From assembly GCA_958295715.1 (NCBI GenBank), contig OY282371.1, positions 710,133-774,132 of the forward strand: 64,000 nucleotides of DNA, read 5' to 3'. Origin of the DNA: an uncultured Dehalococcoidia bacterium (GTDB lineage Bacteria; Chloroflexota; Dehalococcoidia; Lucifugimonadales; GCA-2712585). Shown piece after piece: positions 42,771 through 52,036 of this stretch (position 1 is its first letter; each line of letters begins with the position of its first letter). A model generated the notes under the pieces. That model was given only the letters and a program-made list of their open reading frames with translations, did no database searches and was not told the origin of the DNA. Both the position numbers and the translations under genes were made by a program.

Positions 42771-42843
42771 AGATATTTTAACACAGCTACAGTATCCGAT
42801 GGACTAGCAAGTTGGTTGTGGAGCTTCATTGGGTTTCCTCCCT
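42771..42843 (-). promoter_or_regulatory. Short leader-side region between csb2 and the array
   Basis: 73 bases, A/T-rich next to the last full repeat (AGATATTTTAACACAG on the plus strand). It includes a degenerate repeat end (GCTTCATTGGG at 42823) touching the csb2 stop. If crRNA is transcribed from the minus strand this is the leader side, although it is shorter than most leaders and transcription may come from the cas operon. Confidence 0.45.
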
Positions 42844-44334
42844 TCACGCCGGCCCCGCAGGAACGAAGAGGCCCAGCCCGTAGTGGCATCCAAACCCCAG
42901 GACCACAGGACCGGAGACCTCCTCGTCAAACTCCAGCGTGAAGTTGAAGACCCCGCCGCCGGAGGAGCCGCCCCCGCTCTTTTTGTGGGTGTGGAAGTCG
43001 AAGGGCCTGAACCCGTTTGAGGCCCCCGTTATGGGTGGAATCTTTATCCTTGGGTCTTTTTCAAACTGAGCGCTGATTCGGCTCTGGCCCTGCGAAAAGC
43101 GCAGCGACGCCTCCCGCTTTATCTGCTCCTGAGGACTGTCCACCATGCGCTTGGAACCGTTCCCGTCCCGCGGGCCGCGGAACTTTACGTGGCGCGGCAG
43201 GACGTAGGGCGTCAACGAACGCCATCGATTCGACCGGCAGAACAGTGGCGAAACGCCAACGAAATCTTCCGCGCGGCCGTGCCCTTGGTACACCAACTGG
43301 AGTGGCTCCCGTCCCCTTCTTGGGTTCAAGGCGTCCACCGAAACCACGGCCCTAAACTCCGATGCGTCCAGCCTTCCCGGCGCCCATACCGTTAGGTGGT
43401 CCAACCGCCCGTCGCCATCCTCGTCGGTGGGCAGGTAGAAGGCGTGTCGATGCCCTTCCAACGGGTTCCCCGACTCGCCGTCCCTGCCCGAAAGGGTCGC
43501 AGACTTGCCCTTCTTGTTCTGCCTGCCATACATGGACATTGCGGACCATCGCGCCAGTTCGCCCCACCGCAGCGTGTCGAGGGCCATCGGCAATACCCTG
43601 CCCGCCAGCGCGAACCTGACCACCGTGGCCCCCTCTCCCCGCGCCTCCGGTTCCTTATCCTTAGGCTTATCGCGGAACCGGGTGAAGCAGTCCCGTTTGC
43701 GAAGGTAGGGCCACCACTGGGCCCCCACCGGTTCCATGCTTCCTCCACCCCGCATTTCGTCAATCTCCACCATCAGGTCTTTTAGCTTGATGGGATGGCG
43801 CGGGACCAGGGCGTTGACTATATCCCACTTGCCCTCCGGCAAAACCCTCGGTTCCAGGGCAAAGGAGTTCTCCTCGGGGGGATTCGACGCTATCTCTGCG
43901 TCCACCCAGGACTCCGCCCGCCCCAGATAGGGCATGTTGCGCAGAATGTTATTCAAGTCGGCCTGCTGCGACGGGTCCAGCTCCACCTCCGGCCACGTGG
44001 CGAACAGAGGGGCGTTGGGCTTTACGGCCACGAAGGAGTCAAACACCAACGTGGTCTTTTCCCTTCCGCTCTCAATAATTGGCATGTAGTGTCGCGTGTG
44101 CCCGGTTGACGCCGGCGGCAGGTGGTACTTGGGCATCCCCGACGCCAGGGCATCCAGTATGGGAACCACGCGGTCCGGGGCCAACTCCGGCAGGGTGCGC
44201 TTCCACGTGGCCACAAGGCCTCTGAGTATGCGCCACGGCGACGGCGGCCACTCCGGGACTCCCTCGTTCACTTGCCGGCCCCACTGGGTGGCGTGATACC
44301 GGTTGGCGGTGAACCTGAACTTGATTGTAAGCAT
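42844..44334 (-). CDS. csb2: Type I-G CRISPR protein Csb2 (Cas5-Cas6 type RAMP)
   Basis: 496 residues. N-terminus MLTIKFRFTANRYHATQWGRQVNEGVPEWPPSPWRILRGLVATWKR is the Csb2/GSU0054 signature. The C-terminal LGFGCHYGLGLFVPAG is the RAMP glycine-rich loop, consistent with the Cas6-like half that processes pre-crRNA. ATG 44334 lies eight bases after the csb1 stop; the frame continues upstream inside csb1 without meaning. Last gene of the cas operon, directly before the array. Confidence 0.93.
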   Translation of the reverse strand: MLTIKFRFTANRYHATQWGRQVNEGVPEWPPSPWRILRGLVATWKRTLPELAPDRVVPILDALASGMPKYHLPPASTGHTRHYMPIIESGREKTTLVFDSFVAVKPNAPLFATWPEVELDPSQQADLNNILRNMPYLGRAESWVDAEIASNPPEENSFALEPRVLPEGKWDIVNALVPRHPIKLKDLMVEIDEMRGGGSMEPVGAQWWPYLRKRDCFTRFRDKPKDKEPEARGEGATVVRFALAGRVLPMALDTLRWGELARWSAMSMYGRQNKKGKSATLSGRDGESGNPLEGHRHAFYLPTDEDGDGRLDHLTVWAPGRLDASEFRAVVSVDALNPRRGREPLQLVYQGHGRAEDFVGVSPLFCRSNRWRSLTPYVLPRHVKFRGPRDGNGSKRMVDSPQEQIKREASLRFSQGQSRISAQFEKDPRIKIPPITGASNGFRPFDFHTHKKSGGGSSGGGVFNFTLEFDEEVSGPVVLGFGCHYGLGLFVPAGPA

Positions 44335-44342
44335 CTGCGCGC

Positions 44343-45305
44343 CTACTTCCTCTGAAACTTCAGCTTGGTGATGGGCGGGTCGGCGAAAAGGCCCGCCTTG
44401 GCGCACTCGCCAATGATCCCCGGTAGGTCTGCTTCCAACTCCGGCGTCGCAGGGATGCTGAACCCTTTGGGCCGCGTCGCTTTGACGCGCACCAGGTCGA
44501 GGTCGCAGGCAGTCCGGAGTCGCAGCCCCGTGTCCAAAAACCGCCTGACCTTCCACAAGGCCAGAGTGACCAGGAACCGCTCGGCGCTTTCGCCCAAGCG
44601 GTAGGCCCGTATCTGGGCCAGGTCCAGGTTGAAGTAGGCGACAATCCGCTCCGCCGTGTACTCCGTGCGATGGAAGGGCACGTTGCCGAATCCTTTGCTA
44701 GTGTCTCCGCTGGGGTTCACAGGGTCATTCTTGACACCGCCGCTATCTACGGTTCGGACGTCTATCGCTTCTATAAACGCGGACAGAGCTCGTGGCAGGC
44801 GGTATCTTCCTCCCGCTAGCTCCCTCTTTGCGAGGAAGACCCCGTGCAGAAGCGAATTCGCGTCTATCTCCGCCAAGACGCCAGCGAGCTTGCGGAGGTC
44901 CACCTGGCCTTGAGTAGGCAAGCGATTGGTGAGTATATTCAATACTGTCTTGTCAGCGCCCTCAAGTATGTAGGGTGAGTTGAGCCTGTGTGGCTCTATT
45001 ATCGAATTGGTGGTCTGGTCTTCTTCCGTCAACTTAACGTGAACGTACGGCATACCCGTCAACGCGGGGTGCAGATTGTCGTTTGCCTCGTCCCAGCATA
45101 CGGCCTCCATGCGGTTGGCCACCGACTGGGCCGACTCCACCAGAACCATTTGCGTTCTGCCGCCGTTCTCGCCGGGGGCCTCATAGCTTGCGGCGCCCAA
45201 GTCTGGGAAGCCGGTGGGCTGGAACCGCTTGCCCTGGGCCGGTTGAAGTTCAGCCTCCATTAGAAGCCGCGGCTCCTTGGCCAGTCTCTGCCAATCAATC
45301 GTCAT
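44343..45305 (-). CDS. csb1: Type I-G CRISPR protein Csb1 (Cas7)
   Basis: 320 residues, the backbone subunit that coats crRNA in the type I-G Cascade complex. Family features: LLMEAELQPAQGKRFQPTGFPDLG at the start, VESAQSVANRMEAVCWD, and SNRLN-like SIIEPHRLNSPYI. AGGAGG precedes the ATG. Order csx17-csb1-csb2 is standard for the subtype. Confidence 0.93.
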   Translation of the reverse strand: MTIDWQRLAKEPRLLMEAELQPAQGKRFQPTGFPDLGAASYEAPGENGGRTQMVLVESAQSVANRMEAVCWDEANDNLHPALTGMPYVHVKLTEEDQTTNSIIEPHRLNSPYILEGADKTVLNILTNRLPTQGQVDLRKLAGVLAEIDANSLLHGVFLAKRELAGGRYRLPRALSAFIEAIDVRTVDSGGVKNDPVNPSGDTSKGFGNVPFHRTEYTAERIVAYFNLDLAQIRAYRLGESAERFLVTLALWKVRRFLDTGLRLRTACDLDLVRVKATRPKGFSIPATPELEADLPGIIGECAKAGLFADPPITKLKFQRK

Positions 45306-45331
45306 ATCAAGTCCTCCTAACGTTTCGGTGT

Positions 45332-47494
45332 TTATGGGTTGTCCGAAATCGCTTCTGCGGACTGCGGTTGAGCCTCTAGCCTCTCCGGCTTGCGCAAAGC
45401 CCTTTGGGCAAGGGCGCAGTGCAGCGCCTCATCCACTGGAAACAGCAGGGCCGCCGCCAGCCGCCGCCCCTGTTCTGACCCGTCCGGTATGCCGGGGTCA
45501 TCCGACAACGGCTGGAACCCGGACGCTATCAGCCGGCGGCGCGCCACCTTGTAGGCGTCCTTTACCCTGCCGGCCCGCAGAAGCGCCAGCATAGACGGCT
45601 CCATCGCAATGTCGACGTCGTCGGCTGCGAACTCCCGGCATTTGAACTTGCCGGGAAGCAGCGTCAGCTTCATCACCGCGTAAGCCATCGGCAAGTCACG
45701 GGGAGCCGTGAACCTTCGCGGGTTCTCCTCATCCTTGCGAGGCGAGAACCGCACAAAGGATAGCCCCAGGGCCAAGTCTGCCATCCTTTGAACATCCACC
45801 CTGCCGTTCAAGAAATCCACAACGTCATTCAAACGCGTCGAATAGGCCCCCTTGAGGGGTGGATGGCTCAGGTCCCGCATCCGTCCGTCAAGGCTGCGCC
45901 GCTCAAGGACCGCAAGCATGTTGGCGAGGGTGCCCCCCGCTCGCCAAACAAAGGACCTGCTCTCCTCGCTCCATTTCACGGGCCTCTGTTGAGCGTCCAC
46001 CGGCTCCAGGTTCTCGCGAACCGGCCCAACTTTCCCTTCACCAAGTATTGACGCCATGGCCCGGGCCAGCCTGAACTCGGCGGAGACGTCAGCGGCGTGA
46101 GTGGCCCACTCCCACGACAGGTTGCCCAGTGGCCGCACGTCTTTTCTAAGGCCGGACCTTGACAGCCATCGTTGGGCCCGGCCAACGGCGATTACGACAT
46201 CCTGAAGGTCCTGTTCCCGCCCCTGCTGGCAGAACTCCATGATGGCGCCCTCCAGCTGCCGCAGCGCGCCGCGCAGTCCCGCCCGGGCGTTGTTTCTTGA
46301 TGCTTCACTCCGCAGCCTATTTAGCCACGCGTCCAGGTCGAACAGGACGTTGGCCTTTGGCTGAAGCTTAACCGCGAATCTGCCGATAGGCGTTGCAAAT
46401 ACCCCGTCATTCCCCGTGCGTTGTAAGAACCCGAATCGTTGAAAAGATGATATCCCTTTCTCAACCCCAAGGCCGACAATTGCCCGAGAAAACTCTGCGC
46501 CATTAGATGCCTGCCGTCTGCCAAGTTGCGCTCTCCCCTCCATTGCAGTGTGGCTCACCTCTGCGAGAGTTGATGGCAGTTCCCACAACGGCGCCCAGAA
46601 CTCCGCTCTTCTACTACTATGTTCGGAAGATGCAGCCGTGCCGTATCCAGCAGCTGAGGGGTCGACTGTGAATGGAAACGCTGCCTTTCCGCGACTTTCC
46701 GGCGACAGTCTGCGAACCGATGCTCCCGCAAAGACCAGGGCTCCCTCTATGGCAAACAGGAAGTCCCAAGGGTTGACCATAGGGCCTGAATCAAAGCCTA
46801 CGGATGAGTTTGGCCCCCACGCTCCAGGGCCCCACTGACCACTTGGACTCCTATCCAACTGTGGATTCGTATCACCAAATATCGCTGCGCTTAGCAAATC
46901 GCGGGACCTATTCTCCTTCTTATTACGACGCTTGTTGTGACCAAGCGCGCTCACAAGGTTCTTGGCAAAGTTCATCGAAACGTCCCCGCTAGACGATGTT
47001 CCTAAAGTTCCTCCATTGCTTGTTAGAGGAGGATATTGAGGTTTCTCGCTGGTCAGTATGTATACGGCGTCAATCCAGTCCAGGGCTATGTCTGGGAAGA
47101 ACGCACGACACTTTTGCAAGATGCGATTCTTGTCCTTTTCTTGCTTGAGTATCTCGGCACTTTGCTTAATGACGTGGCGATAATCCGAGAAGCGTTCCTG
47201 AGATGACGACAAGATTGCATCTAACCCGTGCTTGTCACCCTTCGTTACGCCTGTTTTGAATCTGCCGTTCCACGGCGACACGATTGGCGTTGGCCGGTAC
47301 TCATCCAGGAAGAACCGCTCAATAGCCTCCCTGTCCAGCGTCGAACGCAGGAGGAACGCGTCGTTTCGCCACCGTGCGCGGGCGTCGGGGTCCTTCTGCT
47401 CCGACACCAGGCGAAACACGCCCAAGGCCTTCAGATACGCCATCAGCGGCTCCGGCGCGCAACCCATTAGCTCAAGTTCAAAGACTTTAGTCAC
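45332..47494 (-). CDS. csx17: Type I-G CRISPR protein Csx17 (Cas8-like large subunit)
   Basis: 720 residues. N-terminus ELELMGCAPEPLMAYLKALGVFRLVSEQKDPDARARW is diagnostic of Csx17; YPPLTSNGGTLGTSSSGDVSMNFAKN and the PWDFLFAIEGALVFAGASVRRL segment are also family-typical. It is the large subunit thought to read the PAM in I-G interference. Starts at GTG and overlaps the end of cas3 by eight bases. Confidence 0.92.
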   Translation of the reverse strand: MTKVFELELMGCAPEPLMAYLKALGVFRLVSEQKDPDARARWRNDAFLLRSTLDREAIERFFLDEYRPTPIVSPWNGRFKTGVTKGDKHGLDAILSSSQERFSDYRHVIKQSAEILKQEKDKNRILQKCRAFFPDIALDWIDAVYILTSEKPQYPPLTSNGGTLGTSSSGDVSMNFAKNLVSALGHNKRRNKKENRSRDLLSAAIFGDTNPQLDRSPSGQWGPGAWGPNSSVGFDSGPMVNPWDFLFAIEGALVFAGASVRRLSPESRGKAAFPFTVDPSAAGYGTAASSEHSSRRAEFWAPLWELPSTLAEVSHTAMEGRAQLGRRQASNGAEFSRAIVGLGVEKGISSFQRFGFLQRTGNDGVFATPIGRFAVKLQPKANVLFDLDAWLNRLRSEASRNNARAGLRGALRQLEGAIMEFCQQGREQDLQDVVIAVGRAQRWLSRSGLRKDVRPLGNLSWEWATHAADVSAEFRLARAMASILGEGKVGPVRENLEPVDAQQRPVKWSEESRSFVWRAGGTLANMLAVLERRSLDGRMRDLSHPPLKGAYSTRLNDVVDFLNGRVDVQRMADLALGLSFVRFSPRKDEENPRRFTAPRDLPMAYAVMKLTLLPGKFKCREFAADDVDIAMEPSMLALLRAGRVKDAYKVARRRLIASGFQPLSDDPGIPDGSEQGRRLAAALLFPVDEALHCALAQRALRKPERLEAQPQSAEAISDNP

Positions 47495-49931
47495 AGCTCC
47501 CCTCCTCTTTTGCGCTTGCCCTCCAGTCGGCGGCGCGCACTATCGCCTCCAGATAGGCCAACCTGAAGGGCCCCAGCCATTTCAGCAGGCCCAAGCTCCG
47601 GTCCATCCATGACCGCCGCTCCCCGTCTCCAAGCCCAACGTGGGAAATGGTCATGTCCAGCTCCGTTTCAGGTATCAGCAGTCCATTGCCCAGGTCCACC
47701 GGCGGGAGTACCTCCGGCTCCAAAACCCGGTATCCGAGCAGCAGGTCGGGGTCCGGGTTGCTGTCCTTCCCTCCGGCGCGCCTTCCCGGCAAAGACCTGA
47801 CGCTCAGCCTAACCCTGCCGTGATGGGCCATTGCCAGATACGCGGCCAAATCGCGAACTCTGCCCTCCGGCAGCGTTGAGTGTTTCAGCACGGCCAGGGC
47901 GCTGCCTAGCTCGTGGCGGAAGTGGCGGCGGTCCGGGCCGTATCCTCCACCGGACCGCTCTCTGAGTGGACTCTTCGCCATTAGTTCATCTTTGCCAGGC
48001 GCCTTCCCGCTGCCTCCCTCTCCCTTTCGCAGCATCTCCTGAAAGGCGGAGTGGGCCTTGCCCGCGTCGTGGCGCTGAGCGGCCTGTTTCACGGCCTCTC
48101 TGATGTCAGGATCGCTAATCGACTCAGACAGCGCGTCCAGAATGTCCTTCGTTTCCGACTCCACGTGGCGAGAATGGTCTGCCAGAGTCACCCATCCCTT
48201 CCGGCCCGTGTTGGTGTCTTCCGATTCGTAGCCTTCCTCCGGCTCACTCGGTTCACTCCGCTTTTCCGGAATCGATACAGTGTCCTTGCTGGAGGGGTCC
48301 CATCCGGTATCCGGTGAATACCAGCCTTGCTCAGCGTCCAGCAGCAGCGTCATGCCTGGGTGGATGTCGCTTGCCTGGACTCTTCGCCACTCCCTATCCA
48401 GAAAATCCCATCTCCAGGCCTTCCGCTTGTCGTCTCCAAGATAACCCTTTCTGCCCTTGGAGGACCCTTTGAAATCGCCAAGAGGGACTCTAACGGTTTC
48501 CCGGTGGCGAGGCTTCGGCGTATCTTTGTTGGGACCCTCTGGGGCAACATCGCGCCAAAACGCCAAAACGTCATTCTCGTCCGTTCCCCTCACGTACTGC
48601 GACACGTCGAGGTAGCTCCCCGACAGGTCAGGCGTCGTGTCGAACAGCCCCACCACGTCGCGCCTCCGAATCACTGTGAGATGGTCCGCGTCGCCCACCG
48701 CGTCACTCAACGCCTCCAGGTCCGACGGCCCCACGGAATGGCCTTCCCGTCCCCTCATAATCTCACGAGCGCGCTTCATGTCTTCCGCTTCATAGGGCGC
48801 CGCGTCCTTCTCCCCGACGTCAATCCAAAGGACGTCGCCCTTCTTGTATTCGCCTTTGCGGTTGCACCGGCCGAACCGCTGCACGAGGGACGCCCAAGGC
48901 GCAAGCTCCGTGATAAGCGTGCGAGCTGATATGTCCACCCCCGCTTCCACTGCCTGGGTAGCCACCACAATCAGGCCGGAAGGGTTTGGAGCCTTGGATA
49001 TCCGGTTGTTCTTTTCCCTCCGGTCGCATTCCCTGAACCGGGAGTGCACGAGAACGGCCTCCGCGTCCGGCGAGGCCTTTTTCACCTCCGCGTAGACCTT
49101 TTGCGCCCGGTCGACGGTATTGACTATCGCCAGAGTCAGGGCGCCGGGCTGGTGGCGGCTGGCAATCAGCTTGGCCATTTCCTTGGGTTTCTTGACGTCT
49201 ACCGATTCCTCGCGCGCGATCTTTTGCGCCCTGTGACGCTTGCTGAGGCGCGGGTCGGCCAAGTCGTCGTCTCCAAGCTCAAGTACCCGGTCGCCGGTGG
49301 GGGCGGGATGGTCAAAGGCGCCAAGCCAGTCGGGGCGCGCCGTGGCCGACATCCATACGCTGCCGGCAGGGCCATAGGTTGACAGCTTCTCCCGGAGCCC
49401 GGCCAACTGGGTCGACGTGGGCAACCCGTTGGCCATCAACTGCGCCTCGTCCATCACCCACAGGCAGTCGTTGTTCAGCAAACCGTACTCCACCGGCCAC
49501 GCGAAGGGGCTGTTTCCGTACCCTCGGTTGAGGGCGCGTGACAGCAGCATGTCCTGGACGCCTATGATGACGCACGGCCTTTCGGGCTTCAGGCTCCACC
49601 GGTCGCGCGGCTCCCCGCCCATCAGGGTGACCACGCCAACGCCGCCTTTCAGATTCAACCGCTCAAGCCAGCCCTCAACCCGCTTCACCGTCTGCTCCAC
49701 CAACGACCGCGTCGGCAGGCAGTAGACCAGACGCCGGGGCGTGGCGGCGCGCACGGCCGGGTCAGGATGTTGGAACCGCCTGTACAGCCATCCCAGGGCC
49801 GCGGCCTCCGTCTTCCCGGCCCCCGTCGGTATCCTCAGCAGGGTTCTAAGCTCCGGCTCCTCGGCAAACGACGCTTGGTACGGGTAGGGATGGAATCCCG
49901 TCGCCTTCTTGAAAAAGGCTTTGTAGCTCAT
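47487..49931 (-). CDS. cas3: Type I-G Cas3 helicase with C-terminal HD nuclease
   Basis: 814 residues. SF2 helicase motifs: IPTGAGKT (34-41), CLWVMDEAQ (157-164), SATARPD, VATQAVEAGVDIS and QRFGRCNRKG. A C-terminal HD domain (about 610-780) has HSRHVESETKD, RHDAGKAHSAF, HFRHELGSALAVL and MAHHGRVR, the order typical of I-U/I-G Cas3, in contrast to the N-terminal HD of other subtypes. It unwinds and degrades target DNA recruited by Cascade. First gene of the operon, with its own promoter. Confidence 0.95.
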   Translation of the reverse strand: MSYKAFFKKATGFHPYPYQASFAEEPELRTLLRIPTGAGKTEAAALGWLYRRFQHPDPAVRAATPRRLVYCLPTRSLVEQTVKRVEGWLERLNLKGGVGVVTLMGGEPRDRWSLKPERPCVIIGVQDMLLSRALNRGYGNSPFAWPVEYGLLNNDCLWVMDEAQLMANGLPTSTQLAGLREKLSTYGPAGSVWMSATARPDWLGAFDHPAPTGDRVLELGDDDLADPRLSKRHRAQKIAREESVDVKKPKEMAKLIASRHQPGALTLAIVNTVDRAQKVYAEVKKASPDAEAVLVHSRFRECDRREKNNRISKAPNPSGLIVVATQAVEAGVDISARTLITELAPWASLVQRFGRCNRKGEYKKGDVLWIDVGEKDAAPYEAEDMKRAREIMRGREGHSVGPSDLEALSDAVGDADHLTVIRRRDVVGLFDTTPDLSGSYLDVSQYVRGTDENDVLAFWRDVAPEGPNKDTPKPRHRETVRVPLGDFKGSSKGRKGYLGDDKRKAWRWDFLDREWRRVQASDIHPGMTLLLDAEQGWYSPDTGWDPSSKDTVSIPEKRSEPSEPEEGYESEDTNTGRKGWVTLADHSRHVESETKDILDALSESISDPDIREAVKQAAQRHDAGKAHSAFQEMLRKGEGGSGKAPGKDELMAKSPLRERSGGGYGPDRRHFRHELGSALAVLKHSTLPEGRVRDLAAYLAMAHHGRVRLSVRSLPGRRAGGKDSNPDPDLLLGYRVLEPEVLPPVDLGNGLLIPETELDMTISHVGLGDGERRSWMDRSLGLLKWLGPFRLAYLEAIVRAADWRASAKEEGSCD

Positions 49932-49952
49932 GTGCGTCAGACCTCGTGGGCA

Positions 49953-49982
49953 ATTCTAGAATATAAGTTTTAGACATGTCAA
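49953..49982 (-). promoter_or_regulatory. Promoter of the cas operon
   Basis: On the minus strand a perfect TTGACA (49977-49982), 18 bases, TAGAAT (49953-49958), leaving a leader of about 15 bases before the cas3 ATG. Confidence 0.65.
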
Positions 49983-50122
49983 CGTCTATCGCAATGATAG
50001 GCGGGGAGGTTCGTCGAGTCTGTGTGGGAACCGGCCAGTCCCGGCGGCGGACGACACATTTCTGCGACATTTCATCGCTATTGTGAGTAGAGTTATAGAT
50101 ACTCCACGGAGGAGGCGAGAGG

Positions 50123-51226
50123 ATGATTCACAAGGGACTGACGGCAAGGAAAATCCTGGTTTGGTCGTTCCTGTTGTCTATACTCTCCGCGATGGTAATC
50201 ACCGGCTGCGCGGGCGACGACGGACACGAAGACAGCGGAGATTCTGACCGCGCCACGGTAAATCAGGGCGTCGCGGAGCCGGAAAGCGGAGGCTCCGAAG
50301 GTGGACGCGAGGGCTCCGAATCTGGTGGAGAGTGGAGCGGCGACGGGGGTGGTGAGAGCAGTGAAGCCGCGATGTCGAGCCCGGTCATTCCTCTCGGACG
50401 GTCGTGGAACGGCGTTCTCGGCGGACTAGCCGTTTCTATGCAGTACGACGTAATGCCCCAAGCTATCCACGGAACTGTGCGAAACACGCTCTCACGGAAA
50501 CTTTGCTACGTACAGGCCGAACCTCACCTAAAGTCGGGAACGACGACGGTGGGGGAGTTGGGTCCCGACAAGCTGGGAGACCTGAACCCTGGACAGGAAG
50601 CGACGACAAGCCTTACCGTGGCCAGCGAACCGGGACTTGCCGGGGTTTCTTACGATGGATACGTCGTCCACGTGGAGGTCTTCGACTGCGGCGGTCCCGG
50701 CCCGGCGCCTCACACGGGAGGGGAAAGCGCTGAAGGGAGCGGGGAGCATGGCCGCGGCGCGGAATTCGGTAGTGAGTCCGGCGGCGGTGGTGGCGAAGAG
50801 GGAAGCGGCGCTAATACCTTAGGCCTGGATGAGACCTTTGATACAGTTCGCAGCGGGGCCCGGCTGGTCCTGAAATACGACGCTGCAAGCAACTCCTTCA
50901 AGGGCGCTGTGGAGAACACGACCAACGGCGTCCTGTACCGGGTCAGGGTCGAAGTGCACCTTTCCAATGGAGCGGAGCTAGGGCCGACGACTCCGACGGA
51001 CATGGCGCCGGGCGAGGTGGCGCTTATCAACCTGCCTGCGACGCCGGCATCGTTCACCGGATGGACGGCCCACGCCGAGGTCGGCGGCGGAGGGGAGGGG
51101 AGCGAACATGAGGGCGGTGGAGAATCCGGCGGGGAGTCCAGTGGGGAACACGGCTCTAATAGTGAAAGCGGCGGCGAGTCGGGCGGGGAGCACGGCAGCA
51201 GTGGCGAGAGGCGAGGTGACGGCTAG
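50123..51226 (+). CDS. Lipoprotein with two FxLYD-like domains and Gly/Ser/Glu-rich linkers
   Basis: 367 residues. A signal peptide ends in the lipobox ITGCAG (Cys about residue 29). Two related beta domains (about 92-195 and 235-325) share an order: hydrophobic strand, ...I-x-G-x-V-x-NT..., LCYVQAEPHL or LYRVRVEVHL, ELGP, then D-x-x-PG. This resembles FxLYD domains of surface proteins. The linkers and tail are simple repeats of ESGGE-type residues. GGAGG stands before the ATG. It precedes a two-component system and may be its target or sensor partner; that is inference. Confidence 0.75.
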   Translation: MIHKGLTARKILVWSFLLSILSAMVITGCAGDDGHEDSGDSDRATVNQGVAEPESGGSEGGREGSESGGEWSGDGGGESSEAAMSSPVIPLGRSWNGVLGGLAVSMQYDVMPQAIHGTVRNTLSRKLCYVQAEPHLKSGTTTVGELGPDKLGDLNPGQEATTSLTVASEPGLAGVSYDGYVVHVEVFDCGGPGPAPHTGGESAEGSGEHGRGAEFGSESGGGGGEEGSGANTLGLDETFDTVRSGARLVLKYDAASNSFKGAVENTTNGVLYRVRVEVHLSNGAELGPTTPTDMAPGEVALINLPATPASFTGWTAHAEVGGGGEGSEHEGGGESGGESSGEHGSNSESGGESGGEHGSSGERRGDG

Positions 51227-51302
51227 GGCCAATGGGATTCCGACCGGGGGAAGACGCCATAGCTTCAAGTAAGATAATCTCAGCTTGGACGTATCCGCAG
51301 CT

Positions 51303-51333
51303 AGACGCGGCGTCTATATGAGGCGTCGCGTCT
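51303..51333. promoter_or_regulatory. Imperfect inverted repeat upstream of the response regulator
   Basis: AGACGCGGCGTC (51303-51314) and GGCGTCGCGTCT (51322-51333) pair at 10 of 12 positions around TATATGA, 26 bases before the regulator gene. Its position suits an autoregulatory site. Confidence 0.45.
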
Positions 51334-51358
51334 AAGATGGCTTCTTAGAGGAGTGGCG

Positions 51359-52036
51359 ATGAGCGGCGCCGTGCTAATAATCGAAGACGACGCGAGGATA
51401 GCGAACTGGGTCAAGGTGTACTTCGAGCGTGCCGGATTCTCTGCTGAGGTTGCTCATGGCGGTGAGTCCGGTCTGGCCCTGGCCCGCAATCTGGCTCCAG
51501 ACCTGATAATCCTCGATCTGACCCTTCCTCGCATTGATGGGGTGGACCTGTGCAGAATCCTGCGTCGAGAGTCGGACGTTCCGATAATTATGCTGACGGC
51601 AAGGGAGGCCCACGCCGAGCGAATCATGGGACTCGATAGCGGGGCCGACGACTACATCGTCAAGCCCTTCGACCCGGAGGAGGTCATCGCGCGCGCCGAG
51701 GCCGTCCTCCGGCGCGTCAAGGGCAAGGTCCAGCGGGTCCTGACGCGGGGCGACATCACACTGAACGAGACCACCAGGAGCGTGACCGTCAATGAAGAAC
51801 CCGTAGACCTGAGCCAGTCGCAAATCGATCTGCTGTCTACGTTCATGCGTCATCCCAACCAGGCCCTCACCCGCGAGCAGCTAATCTCGCTGACCTTCAG
51901 CCACGAATTCGACGGGTTCGACCGCGCCATCGACAGCCAGGTGGCCCGGCTGCGAAGGCAGATCAGCCGCACCGGCAGACAGCCCATTCAGACGGTATAC
52001 GGCGTTGGCTACAAATTCGTGGTGGAGGGCGAATGA
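51359..52036 (+). CDS. OmpR-family response regulator
   Basis: About 225 residues. Receiver domain with acidic pair ED near the N-terminus (IIEDDAR), phospho-acceptor Asp in DLIILDLTLP (about 52), Thr in MLTAREAHAE and Lys in DDYIVKPFDP. C-terminal winged-helix domain (about 125-222) with the OmpR-type RLRRQISRTGRQPIQTVYGVGYKF. ATG 51359 has GGAG six bases upstream; a GTG two codons earlier is the alternative. ATGA overlap with the kinase gene. Confidence 0.93.
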   Translation: MSGAVLIIEDDARIANWVKVYFERAGFSAEVAHGGESGLALARNLAPDLIILDLTLPRIDGVDLCRILRRESDVPIIMLTAREAHAERIMGLDSGADDYIVKPFDPEEVIARAEAVLRRVKGKVQRVLTRGDITLNETTRSVTVNEEPVDLSQSQIDLLSTFMRHPNQALTREQLISLTFSHEFDGFDRAIDSQVARLRRQISRTGRQPIQTVYGVGYKFVVEGE

